Assembly: GCA_030066475.1 (NCBI GenBank)
Contig: JASJBO010000194.1
Location: 1-16,917, forward strand
Source of the DNA: Myxococcota bacterium
GTDB taxonomy: Bacteria; Myxococcota_A; UBA9160; PR03
DNA length: 16,917 nt
Reading direction: 5' to 3'
Shown here: piece by piece, positions 6,469 to 15,400 of the stretch
Layout: each line of letters starts with the position of its first letter
How positions within the stretch are numbered: the stretch's first letter is position 1
Position numbers and translations under genes: made by a program
The notes under the pieces: generated by a model
The model's input: only the letters and a program-made list of their open reading frames with translations
Database searches by the model: none
Told to the model about the DNA's origin: nothing

Positions 6469-7713
6469 TCAGGCGAGCCGCAGGTGCTTGCGGCCGCGGA
6501 CGAGGAAGGAGTCGATCCACTCGATCGGGTCGCCCGTGAGCTTGCGCTCCGCCAGCTCCGGAGCCAGCGCCTCCAGGGCGACGCGCGCCTCGAGACGCGC
6601 CAGCGACGAGCCCAGGCAGAAGTGGACGCCCAGCCCGAAGCCCAGGTGGTGGCGCGGCTGGCGCGAGACGTCGAAGCGGTCGGGGTCGTCGAACACGCGC
6701 TCGTCGCGGTTGGCCGAGCCGAGCATCGGCACCACCACCGAGCCGCGCGGGATGCGCGTGCCGCGCAGCTCGAGGTCGCGGGTGGCGGTGCGGAACACCA
6801 GCTGGATCGGGGCGTCGAAGCGCAGCGTCTCCTCGACCAGTCCGGGCACCAGGGCGGGGTCGCGGGCCACGCGCTCGAGCTGGTCGGGGTGCTCGAGCAG
6901 GGCGTGGGCGGCGTTGCCGATCAGGTTGGTGGTGGTCTCGTTGCCGGCGACCATCAGCAGCACCACGAAGTTCACCACGTCGAGCGTGTCGAGCACGCCC
7001 TCCTGGGCCGGGTCGACCAGCACGCTCACCAGATCGTCGGCCGGCTCGCGGCGTCGCTCTCGCACCACGCCGCGCAGGTACGCGAACAGCTCGGTGAACT
7101 GGTCGAGCAGCCCGCTGTCGATCGGGTTCTCGCGCGCCCCGCCCGAGGCGACGGCGATCACCGCGTCGCTCCAGCGCTTGAAGTCGCGGCGGCGCCGCGG
7201 TTCGACGCCCAGCATCTCGGCGATCAGGGTCACTGGCAGCGGCACCGCCAGGTCCTCGATCACGTCGAAGGGCTCGCCCGGTACGAGCCCGCGCAGCTGC
7301 TCGGAAACGATCTGCCGGGCGCGCGGCTCCCAGGCCGCGATGCGGCGCGGCGTGAAGCCGCGGTTCACGATGCTGCGCATCGCGTCGTGGCGCGGCGGGT
7401 CGATGCTCACCAGGCTGCCGCGCCGCTGCATGCGGAACGGGCTGATGCGTGTGCGCAGCAGGAAGCCGAGCAGCACCCGCACCGTGCGGGGGCGCAGCGG
7501 TCCGAGGTCGGCGTTCATCAGCACGCTCTGCATCGCGGCCGACGAGAACAGCTCGGGGTGCTTCAGCACGCACGCCACGTCCTCGTGGCGCGAGACGCAG
7601 AACACGCCGGACTCGGGCGCCCAGTGCACCGGGTCGCGCTCGCGCAGCGCCCGGTAGAGCGGGTACGGATCGGCGCGCCGCTGCGGCGCGAAGGGCTCGT
7701 AGTCGACCGGCAT
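6469..7713 (-). CDS. Cytochrome P450
   Basis: This is a 414-residue soluble bacterial P450 (class I size), a heme-thiolate monooxygenase that would need a ferredoxin and reductase partner, neither of which is seen nearby. All landmarks are present: the I-helix oxygen-activation motif AGNETT (256-261), the K-helix ExxR (E295-R298), and the heme loop FGLGVHFCLG with the axial C366. The I-helix has Glu (E259) as its acidic residue before the threonine pair. The length and the N-terminal start DYEPFAPQRRADPYPLYRAL fit the CYP families of actinobacteria and proteobacteria. No membrane anchor is present. The start is ATG 7713 with AGGGGGAA just upstream. The substrate is unknown. The upstream acyltransferase-like gene is co-directional and ends 59 bp before this start, suggesting one transcript. 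Confidence 0.95.
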   Translation of the reverse strand: MPVDYEPFAPQRRADPYPLYRALRERDPVHWAPESGVFCVSRHEDVACVLKHPELFSSAAMQSVLMNADLGPLRPRTVRVLLGFLLRTRISPFRMQRRGSLVSIDPPRHDAMRSIVNRGFTPRRIAAWEPRARQIVSEQLRGLVPGEPFDVIEDLAVPLPVTLIAEMLGVEPRRRRDFKRWSDAVIAVASGGARENPIDSGLLDQFTELFAYLRGVVRERRREPADDLVSVLVDPAQEGVLDTLDVVNFVVLLMVAGNETTTNLIGNAAHALLEHPDQLERVARDPALVPGLVEETLRFDAPIQLVFRTATRDLELRGTRIPRGSVVVPMLGSANRDERVFDDPDRFDVSRQPRHHLGFGLGVHFCLGSSLARLEARVALEALAPELAERKLTGDPIEWIDSFLVRGRKHLRLA

Positions 7714-7772
7714 GGCTTCCCCCTGGCCGCTCCTGATCGGCAGAACGGCGGCGGAGGACAACGTTCCCGCGG

Positions 7773-8630
7773 TCAGCGCACCACGCCCTCGACCGTGCGC
7801 CGGGCCAGCTCGTCGGTGCCGAGCTCGAGCAGCTCGGGGCTCTCGATGCGCTCCCGGATGCCCTCGAGGGTGTGATACGAGTAGAGGCCGTCCTCGATGC
7901 GCTCGTCGTAGGTCCAGGCCACCTGCATCTTGCGGCGTCCGTCGGGTCCCGCCTCGACCCGCCCCATCACGCCGAAGAGCGAGCAGGTGCCGCGCTCCCA
8001 CAGGTGGTGGTGGCCGGCGGGGTAGTCGATGGAGCCCAGGTTCGCCAGGAAGACCGAGGTGAAGAGCGGGTCGGCCTCGATCATCGTCCGGGGCATGAGT
8101 CCGAAGTAGTCGAGACCGTCCGCGAGCTTCACCAGGAGCTGGATGAGCGGCCCGGGCAGCCGCAGCATCAGGTTCATCTCCTTGTCGCTCTGGGTCTTCT
8201 TCCCGGCGCGCTGCTGGTCGAGGGGGGCCAGGACGCCGTCGAGCATCTCGTCGAGGCTCTCGGTGTCCGGGTGGAAGCGCCGCTTGACGGTCAGCATGGG
8301 CGCGCCGTCGGCCAGCTCGCGCTTGGCGCTGAAGGTGATCCACTCGCCGTCGCGCTGCCACAGCCGCCCCGCCTTGACGAAGCGGTTCACGCCGGGGCGC
8401 AGCCGTAGCGCCTGGGAGCACGAGCGCAGGAACAGGTGGAAGAGCGTGAGGCGACGCTCGGGCGGCCGCTCGCAGTTCGCCTTCTCGAGGTACTCGAGCG
8501 CCGCCTCGACGCCGATGTCCTGGTACATGTAGAACACCGAGTCGTTCCGGCGCGGCGAGACGTAGGGCATGAAGCGCCGCATCGGCGACAGCTTCTCGAC
8601 GGGCTTCGCGTCCGGGCGCCAGGGCAGCAT
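7773..8630 (-). CDS. E2/CAT-fold acyltransferase-like protein lacking catalytic His
   Basis: This 285-residue protein resembles the catalytic domain of 2-oxoacid dehydrogenase E2 / chloramphenicol acetyltransferase. Features in the family's order are: FHLFLRSCSQALRLRPGVNRFV (64-85, the Pro-Asn-Arg-like helix region), TSVFLANLGSID (191-202, the ISNLG-type strand), the strand GTCSLFGVMGRV (214-225), and TYDERIEDG (240-248), which aligns with the active-site DHRxxDG. The general-base His is replaced by Glu (E243), while D247 and G248 remain. There is no lipoyl or E1-binding domain and no linked E1/E3, so it is not a conventional dehydrogenase component. It may be a related family with altered chemistry or a non-catalytic homologue. 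The start is ATG 8630 with GGGAGG 7 nt upstream; a longer frame was rejected. It lies 66 bp after the J-protein gene and 59 bp before the P450. Confidence 0.75.
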   Translation of the reverse strand: MLPWRPDAKPVEKLSPMRRFMPYVSPRRNDSVFYMYQDIGVEAALEYLEKANCERPPERRLTLFHLFLRSCSQALRLRPGVNRFVKAGRLWQRDGEWITFSAKRELADGAPMLTVKRRFHPDTESLDEMLDGVLAPLDQQRAGKKTQSDKEMNLMLRLPGPLIQLLVKLADGLDYFGLMPRTMIEADPLFTSVFLANLGSIDYPAGHHHLWERGTCSLFGVMGRVEAGPDGRRKMQVAWTYDERIEDGLYSYHTLEGIRERIESPELLELGTDELARRTVEGVVR

Positions 8631-8696
8631 GGGCGATCCTCCCGCGGGGCAGTCTAGCCTGCTTCCCCTGACCCGAAGCGTCACGCCCTGGGCGCG

Positions 8697-9662
8697 CTAC
8701 TCCCACTCCTTGCGCAGGCCCGGGGGATCGAAGGGGGCGAGGCCCGCGAGCCGCTCGCGCGCGGCGTCGTCGAGATCGCGCGGCACGCGGATCTGGACGG
8801 TCGCGTAGAGGTCGCCGGCCGGGCCGCCCTTGGGGTGGGGAATGCCCTTGCCGCGCAGCCGCAGGCGCTGACCGCTGTCGGTGCCGGGCGGGATCGTCAC
8901 CGTGGCGCGGCCCTCGAGCGTCGGGATCTCGACCTTGGCGCCCAGCGTGGCCTCGCCCACGGTCACCGGGACGTCGAGCAGCAGGTTGCGGCCGTCGCGC
9001 CGGAGATAGGCGTGCGGCCGGATGCGGATGCGGGCGTACAGGTCGCCGGGCGGCGCGCCGCCGTGGCCCTCGCCGCCCTTCTGCGGCAGGCGGATGCGGC
9101 CGCCCTCGTCGACGCCGGGCGGGATGCGCACGCTCACCGATTCGTGCCGGACGCCGCCGTCCGCGGTCGGGCGGCCCACCGAGAGCGTGCGCTCGCAGCC
9201 GCGCGCGGCCTCCAGGAACTCGAGCTCGAGAGTCGCCTCGAGGTCCTGGCCGGGAATCGCGAAGCCGCGGCCGAAGCCGCCGCCGCCCCGGAAGCCGCCG
9301 CGTGCGCCGCCCCCGAACAGCCCGCCGAACAAGTCCTCGAGCGAGCCGAAGGCGCCGTCGCTGCTGGCACCCGGGAAGCCGCCGCCGAACGGGCTGCGCG
9401 CGGCGCGCGCCGCCTCGGGGTCGAAGCCGCCCTCGAGCGAGATCGGGCCGAACTCGTCGTAGAGCTTGCGCTTCTCCTCGTCCGACAGGACCGCGTAGGC
9501 CTCGGAGACCTCCTTGAAGCGCTCCTCGGCGGCGCTGTCGCCCGGATTGACGTCGGGGTGGAGCTTGCGCGCCAGCGCGCGGTAGGCGGTGCGGATCGCG
9601 TCCGCATCGGCATCGCGCGCGACGCCCAGCACCTCGTACGGGTCACGCCGGTCGGGGGTCAC
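8697..9662 (-). CDS. Class II J-domain co-chaperone (DnaJ/CbpA-like)
   Basis: This is a 321-residue cytoplasmic Hsp40 that would deliver clients to DnaK and stimulate its ATPase. The J-domain (residues 6-72) has DPYEVLGV, HPD at 35-37 and FKEVSEAYAVLSDEEKRKLYDEFG. A Gly/Phe-rich linker spans about 78-135 (GGGARGGFRGGGGFGRGF). Two C-terminal beta-domains follow (about 138-300), including DLYARIRIRPHAYLRRDG and DLYATVQI. The CxxCxGxG zinc finger of class I DnaJ is absent, so it is CbpA-type rather than the main DnaJ. The start is GTG 9662 preceded by GAGGAG; it places the J-domain at the N-terminus, whereas longer ATG-initiated readings add unrelated low-complexity sequence. No dnaK or grpE is adjacent. 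It is the first of three co-directional genes (J-protein, E2-like, P450). Confidence 0.93.
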   Translation of the reverse strand: MTPDRRDPYEVLGVARDADADAIRTAYRALARKLHPDVNPGDSAAEERFKEVSEAYAVLSDEEKRKLYDEFGPISLEGGFDPEAARAARSPFGGGFPGASSDGAFGSLEDLFGGLFGGGARGGFRGGGGFGRGFAIPGQDLEATLELEFLEAARGCERTLSVGRPTADGGVRHESVSVRIPPGVDEGGRIRLPQKGGEGHGGAPPGDLYARIRIRPHAYLRRDGRNLLLDVPVTVGEATLGAKVEIPTLEGRATVTIPPGTDSGQRLRLRGKGIPHPKGGPAGDLYATVQIRVPRDLDDAARERLAGLAPFDPPGLRKEWE

Positions 9663-9694
9663 GGGACTCCTCTCGTCGGGGATGGAGACCGGGG

Positions 9695-9722
9695 AATGTT
9701 CGCACGAATCGGGTGGATTCAA
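9695..9722 (-). promoter_or_regulatory. Possible sigma-70-type promoter of the J-protein gene
   Basis: The only AT-leaning patch in the divergent gap reads TTGAAT (9722-9717), 16 bp, AACATT (9700-9695) on the minus strand. The match is partial (4/6 and 3/6). No CIRCE element and no good sigma-32 site were found. Confidence 0.25.
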
Positions 9723-9784
9723 CGCCCCGTCGTCGGAGCCCGCCCCCACGGGGCCACGAGCGGGGACTGTGCGAGACTGCCGGG

Positions 9785-10990
9785 ATGCAGCGTCGCGCAG
9801 CGCGCGCCGTGCTCGCCGTGGCGGCCGCCGGCATCCTGGCCGCATCCGCCCGTGCCGCCGCGCCCGCGGCGGTTCCCGTCGCGATCTGCGGACCGCACCA
9901 CCGCGCGCTGGCCCACTGGCTGTCCGCCGGCCAGGACGGCACGCTGCCGCGCGGCGGCGTCACGGTGATCCACATCGACGCGCATCCCGACCTGGCGGTG
10001 CCCGCCGGAAGCTGGCCCAGCGGCTGGCCCGCGCGCCCCGCCTCCTTCGTGGCGCGCACGGACATCGCGACGTTCCAGCTCGCCGCCGTGCGCGCCGGGC
10101 TGGTCGACGAGATCGTCTGGCTGCGCCCGAGCTGGGCGCGGCAGCTCGCCGACGGCGAGCACCGCATCGCGGTCGGCCAGCTCGCGAGCGGAGAGCTGCG
10201 CGTCGACGACCCCAGCGACTACTACGTGCTCGACGGGGGCTGGGCCGCGCGCACCGCCCTGCACGACGTGCAGACGCTGCGCCTGCGCGTGATGACGCTC
10301 GAGGCGGCGCTCGAGGCGGGCGAGCCGCTCGCCTCGGGTCCCACCATCCTCGACGTGGACCTCGACGTCTTCGCCACGCACAACCCGGCCGCCGACCGGC
10401 TGCGGCGCGCGGGCCTGTCGGACGCCGACCTGGCGCGCGTGCGCGAGATCTTCGACCCGGCCGGCCTGGCGCTCGCGGCCGATCCCGCGGCGCGGACGCA
10501 GCAGGTGGCGGAGCTGACCGACTCGATCGCGGCTCTCGCGGGCGGCGAGTGGCGGCGCGCCCCCGGCGCCGTGCTGGTGTTCTGGCGCCGCGGCATCGGG
10601 CCCCTCGATCTCTGGGATCTGTACGGGATCCTGAGCCGCGCCGAGGGTCGCGCCGTGGACACGCTGATCGAGGAGGGCCTCGAGGTGATCGGGCTGCCCG
10701 AGCACCGCGCCGACCCGGCCGAGGTGACCGTCGTGGCGGCGCGGGTGCGCGCACTGCTCGAGCGCGAGCTGGTGCGGCCCGACCTGGTCACCGTGGCGCG
10801 CTCGGTGGACGACGGCTTCACGCCGCGCGAGGCGTGGCCCGCGATCGAGTGGGAGCTGCTCAGCGGCCTCGCCGCCGTGCTACCCCACGGCGCCGTCCGC
10901 CTCGACGCCGACCAGCGTCCCGCCCCCCGGCCGCCGGAGCCCGGTGGCGCGACACCGCGATGGATCCCACCAGAGCACCCGCGCAGGTGA
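9785..10990 (+). CDS. Exported UPF0489 family protein (arginase-like fold)
   Basis: This 401-residue protein of the UPF0489 family relates to the arginase/deacetylase superfamily fold; its biochemical function is not established. An N-terminal signal peptide (ARAVLAVAAAGILAASARA, ending near residue 26) suggests export. Two acidic/histidine motifs suit a metal site: HIDAHPDL (63-70) and LDVDLDVF (189-196). VVVARVRALLERELVRPDLVTVARS-type helices follow, without a recognisable second domain. The start is ATG 9785, chosen because the signal peptide begins there; an in-frame ATG 24 codons earlier adds charged residues ahead of it. The ribosome binding site is weak. The last 131 bp overlap the 3' end of lnt on the opposite strand, and the corresponding 43 residues (Pro- and Arg-rich) look non-domain. 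It is divergent from the J-protein gene across 122 bp. Confidence 0.82.
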   Translation: MQRRAARAVLAVAAAGILAASARAAAPAAVPVAICGPHHRALAHWLSAGQDGTLPRGGVTVIHIDAHPDLAVPAGSWPSGWPARPASFVARTDIATFQLAAVRAGLVDEIVWLRPSWARQLADGEHRIAVGQLASGELRVDDPSDYYVLDGGWAARTALHDVQTLRLRVMTLEAALEAGEPLASGPTILDVDLDVFATHNPAADRLRRAGLSDADLARVREIFDPAGLALAADPAARTQQVAELTDSIAALAGGEWRRAPGAVLVFWRRGIGPLDLWDLYGILSRAEGRAVDTLIEEGLEVIGLPEHRADPAEVTVVAARVRALLERELVRPDLVTVARSVDDGFTPREAWPAIEWELLSGLAAVLPHGAVRLDADQRPAPRPPEPGGATPRWIPPEHPRR

Positions 10991-12416
10991 GCAGCACCGG
11001 CCCGTCGCCCGCGCGCGCGTAGAACGGGGCGGGGCCCGCCGCGCCCAGGCCCGCGCTGAGCGTGCCCTGCTCGAACACGCCGAGCTCGCTCCGGACGCGG
11101 CCCGCCGGATCGATCACCGCCGAGATGCCGGTGTTGGCGCCGCGCACCACCCAGCTGCGCAGCTCGACGGCGCGCAGCACGGCGTGCGCGAAGTGCATCT
11201 CGGCATAGCCGCCGCGCCCGAACCACGCGTCGTTCGACAGGTTGACGAGCAGCTCGGCGCCCGCCGCGCGGAACGCGCGATTCAGGCCGGGGTAGGTGAT
11301 CTCGAAGCAGACCGGCGCGGCGAACGGGATCGGCGCGCCGCGGAAGACGTGCGCGGCTGCGCCCGGCACGTAGGGCTCACCCTCGGTCACCGGACCGAGC
11401 AGCGGCGCCAGCGGCGCGGCCAGCACCGGGTCGTACTCCGAGAACGGCACCAGCCGCTGCTTGGCATAGGTGTCGGCGAGGCCGCGCGCGGGGTCGATCA
11501 GCACGACGCTGTTGGTGCGGCGGCCGCCCGCCGAGCGCGGCGCGCCCGTCACCAGCGGGACCCCGATCTGACGCGCCAGCAGCGCGAGCTGGAGCCGCAG
11601 CGCGGGAGTCTCGTCCAGGTCGATGTCGACGGCGGTCTCGGACCACACCACCAGGTCGAGCGGCTCGCGCGCCGCGAGCTCGCGGGTGAGGCGCGCGTGA
11701 CGCTCGACGTTGCGTAGCGCCGAGCCGCGCTGGAAGCGCTCGGACTGCGGGACCGCGGCCTGCACCACGCCGACGCGAACGCTCTCGGTCGCCAGCGGCG
11801 CTCCGGGGCCCAGCCGCCAGGCGCCGTAGCCGAGCGCGAGGGCGACGACCGCTGCGGGCGCGATCAGCGGCGCAGCGCTGCGCCGCACGAGCGCCAGGCC
11901 GATCCCGGCGTTGGCGGCGAGCAGCGTGAAGCCCACGGCGTAGCGGCCGCCCAGGTCCGCGGTCTGGAGCCAGAGCGGCTGGCGCGCCAACGGGTGGGCC
12001 GCCAGCAGCCAGGGGACCCCGAGCGCTTCGCTGCGCAGCGCCTCGCCCAGGGCCCAGACTGCGGCGAAGGCGAGCGGCGCCGCGGCGGGCGTGAGCCGCG
12101 GCCGCAGCGCGGCGTAGCCCGCGGCCGCCGCGGCGGGACACAGGGCGCACCCGGCGATCACCAGCGCGGTGAACGCCCAGGCCGGTGCCAGCGCCACCTC
12201 GTACTCGACCGCCAGCGCGTGGACCAGCCAGCGCCCCAGCACCAGCGCCATCCCGACGCTGTAGAGCCAGGCGGCCCCGAACGCGGCCCGCGCCGACTGG
12301 CCCTCGAGCGCCGCGACCAGCGGCGCCAGCATCACGAGACCCAGCGGCCAGAGCCCGAGCGGCGGATAGGCGAGCACCGTCGCGACCGCGCTCGCGGCGA
12401 GCAGCGCAGCAGTCAC
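10860..12416 (-). CDS. lnt: Apolipoprotein N-acyltransferase
   Basis: This is the inner-membrane enzyme that adds the third acyl chain to the N-terminal cysteine of lipoproteins, completing their maturation before sorting to the outer membrane. The 518 residues are the usual length. The N-terminal half is hydrophobic with several membrane helices (from VTAALLAASAVATVLAYPPL onward to about residue 205). The nitrilase-like periplasmic domain (about 211-455) carries the full catalytic triad: E260 in VVWSE, K319 in YAKQRLVPFSEYDP, and C370 in PVCFEITYPGL. A last helix at about 472-488 is followed by an unusual Arg-rich tail of roughly 28 residues, which is encoded where the gene overlaps UPF0489. 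The start is GTG 12416, the only start-like codon at the right place; no strong ribosome binding site precedes it. It is divergent from the STAND regulator across 65 bp. The usual neighbour corC/ybeX is not seen. Confidence 0.95.
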   Translation of the reverse strand: MTAALLAASAVATVLAYPPLGLWPLGLVMLAPLVAALEGQSARAAFGAAWLYSVGMALVLGRWLVHALAVEYEVALAPAWAFTALVIAGCALCPAAAAAGYAALRPRLTPAAAPLAFAAVWALGEALRSEALGVPWLLAAHPLARQPLWLQTADLGGRYAVGFTLLAANAGIGLALVRRSAAPLIAPAAVVALALGYGAWRLGPGAPLATESVRVGVVQAAVPQSERFQRGSALRNVERHARLTRELAAREPLDLVVWSETAVDIDLDETPALRLQLALLARQIGVPLVTGAPRSAGGRRTNSVVLIDPARGLADTYAKQRLVPFSEYDPVLAAPLAPLLGPVTEGEPYVPGAAAHVFRGAPIPFAAPVCFEITYPGLNRAFRAAGAELLVNLSNDAWFGRGGYAEMHFAHAVLRAVELRSWVVRGANTGISAVIDPAGRVRSELGVFEQGTLSAGLGAAGPAPFYARAGDGPVLLTCAGALVGSIAVSRHRAPAAGGRDAGRRRGGRRRGVARRRGR

Positions 12417-12481
12417 CCGGCGGACGGTATCGGAAGTCGGCTTGCGCGGCTCCGCAACCCGGCGCGGTAGACTTCGAGGCG

Positions 12482-15400
12482 ATGATCTTCGCCTTCGGCG
12501 AGTTCGAGCTCGACACCGGCGTCTACGAGCTGCGGCGGGCTGGAGAGCCGCAGAAGCTCGAGCCGAAGGCCTTCGACGTGCTGCTGCACCTGGTTCGCCA
12601 ACGCGAGCGCGTGGTCTCGAAGCGGGAGCTGCTCGACACGCTCTGGGCCGACCAGATCGTGACCGAGTCGGCGCTGCCGCGCGCCGTGGCGGCGGCCCGC
12701 AAGGTACTCGGCGACGATCGGGAACGGCAGGGGCTGATCCGCACCGTGCACGGGCGCGGCTACCAGTTCGTCGCCGCGGTGCAGGAGCGCGCCGCAGCCA
12801 CCGCCGCGCTCGAGGCGCCGGGCGCCGAGGCCTTCGTGGGGCGCGACGCGGTGCTGGCCCGTCTCGAGGCGGGTCTCGACGCCTCGGCCGCCGGGCGCGG
12901 CCGCGTGTTCCTGCTGTTCGGCGAGCCGGGCATCGGCAAGACCCGCACGGCCGAGGAGGTCGCGACGCGCGCGGCGGCGCGCGGCTTCGAGGTGCTGAGC
13001 GGGCGCTGCTGGGAGGGCGCCGGGGCGCCGGCGTTCTGGCCCTGGGTGCAGATCCTGCGCGGCGCGGCCACGGACGTCGCGCCGGAGCGGCTCGCCGCCG
13101 AGCTCGCGGGGGACGCGGACGCCGTCGCACACCTGTTGCCGGAGCTCGCCGCGGCGTTGCCCGAGCCCGCCGCGCCGCTGCCCACGGGCGCGGACGAGGC
13201 GCGCTTCCGGCTGTTCGAGGGGGTCACGCACTGGCTGCGGCGGCGCAGCGCGCGCCGACCCCTGCTGCTGTGCCTCGACGACCTGCACTGGGCCGACGAG
13301 CCCAGCGTGCTGCTGCTGCACTTCCTGGCCCGCGGGATCGAGTCGAGCGCGCTGGTGGTGCTGGCGTGCTATCGCGAGGTGGAGCTGCGCCGCGGCCAGC
13401 CACTCGGGGCGGTGCTGGGCGAGCTGAGCCGCGAGGCGCACACCGAGCGCGTTCCGCTGCGCGGGCTCGATGCCGATTCCGTGGCCGGCTTCCTGGCCGC
13501 CAGCACCGGGGCCACGCCCGACGCCTCGCTGGTCGACGCTGCGGCGGAGATCACGCAGGGCAACCCGTTCTTCCTCCACGAGACGCTGCGCCTGCTGCGC
13601 GCCGAGGGCGCTCTCGGTGCGCAGACCCGGCGCGAGGACTGGGAGGCGGCGCTGCCCCAGGGGCTGCGCGACGTGATCGGGCGTCGGCTCGATCGCCTCT
13701 CCGACGACTGCAACCACGTGCTGTCGCTGGCCGCGGTGGTGGGCGTCGAGTTCGGCGTGCGCGAGCTCGAACGCTTCGCCGAGCTCCCCGCGCAGCCGCT
13801 GCTCGAGCTGCTCGACGAGGCGGTGCGCGCCCGGGTGCTGGTGGAGTCACGCGAGCAGCCCGGGCGCTACGCCTTCGCCCACGCGCTGATCCGCCAGTCG
13901 ATCTACGAGGAGCTGGCAACGCCGGTGCGCGTGCAGCGCCACCAGCAGCTCGCTCGCAGCCTCGAAGCGCTCTACGGCGAGGCCTCCGAGGCCCACCTGG
14001 ACGAGCTGGCGCACCACTTCTTCCAGGCCGCGCCGCTCGGCGCCGTCGACCGCGCCGTCGACTACGCGGTGCGCGCCGGTCGCGCGGCCCAGCGCCTGCT
14101 GGCCTACGAGGCGGCGGCCGCCCACTTCGAACGCGCGCTCCAGGCGCTCGACCTGCGCGATCCGGACGACGAGACCCGGCGCTGCGAGCTGCTGCTCGAG
14201 CTCGGGAACGCCCGCGAGCAGATCGGCGACCGGCTCCGCATGCGCGAGGCCTATGCGGCGGCCGCCGAGCGCGCGCGGCGCGTGGGGCGCCCGGACCTGC
14301 TCGCGCTGGCCGCGCTGGGCTTCGCGGGCCGCACCGAGCGCGCCACGCCCGACACCGGCATGCGCGCGCTCCTGGAAGAGGCGCTGGCCGCACTGGGCGA
14401 TCGCGAGGATGCGCTGCGCGCCCGCCTGCTCGGCTACCTCGTCGGCACGCCGCCGATCTACGACGACCCCGAGCGGCGGCTCGCACTGAGCGCGCGCGCC
14501 GTCGCGCTGGCGCGCGCGTCGGGCGAGACCGGAGCGCTGATGGCGGCCCTCCAGGCGCGCTGCTTCTCGATGCTGGGTCCGGATCGGATCGACGAGCGGC
14601 TCGCGACTGCCGAAGAGCTGGTGGCGCTGGCCCGACGGCAGGGCGATCCGCTCGCCCTGCTGGGCGGGCTCGAGGCGCGCGCACGCACCTGTCTCCTGAT
14701 CTGCGACACGGAGCGCGCGGACCTCGACATCGCGGAGTACTGCCGCGTGGCCGACGCGCTCCAGCAACCGAGCCTGCACTTCCTGTCGGCGATGTGGCGC
14801 GTGCCCCGCGCGCTCACCAGCGGGCGCTTCGAGGAGGCGGAGCACTGGATCGAGCAGGCGCACGAGCTGGGCCGTTCGATCGACCATCCCGCCACCGAGC
14901 CGCTCTACGTGGGCCAGCGGTTCTGGCTGAGCACCATGCGCGGCGACACCGAGCGGATCGTCGAGTCGATGGACGCGCTGATGTCGGTTGCCGACTGGGT
15001 GACGGGCTCGATCGAGCGCGTGATGGTTCGCAGCACCACCGCCTACGCGCTGGCGCTCGCCGGTCGCATCGACGAGGCGGCTCGCGAGTTCGAGCTCGCC
15101 ATGGCCCACGGCCTCGAGAACCTGGCTCGCGACGAGCACTGGCTCACCGTGATGGCGGCCCACGCCACCACCAGCCTGGGCGTCGGCGCCCTCGAGCACG
15201 CCGCCCGGATCCACGAGCTGCTGCTGCCCTGCGCCGAGCTCAACACGCTGCACGAGCTGCTGCGCTGCGACACGGGTCCGGTGGCGTACTACCTCGGAGA
15301 GCTCGCCGCGGGCCTCGGCCGGCTGGACGCCGCCCTGGCCCACCACGAGGCGGCTCTGGCGCTGAGCCAGCGCATGGCCGCGCCGCCCCACGTCGCGCGC

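Noticed and set aside
7714..8706. Extension of the P450 frame upstream of ATG 7713
   Set aside because: The added sequence is an out-of-frame shadow of the E2-like gene; ATG 7713 has a good ribosome binding site and the normal P450 N-terminus.
9663..9784. Heat-shock control elements (CIRCE or sigma-32) for the J-protein gene
   Set aside because: No GCACTC-N9-GAGTGC, and no CTTGAA/CCCCAT pair at the right spacing.
12432..12445. GG-N10-GC with TTGC upstream of the STAND regulator, resembling a sigma-54 site
   Set aside because: Only GG, one A and TTGC match; the rest of the -24 element fails, and GG-N10-GC is common by chance in DNA this GC-rich.
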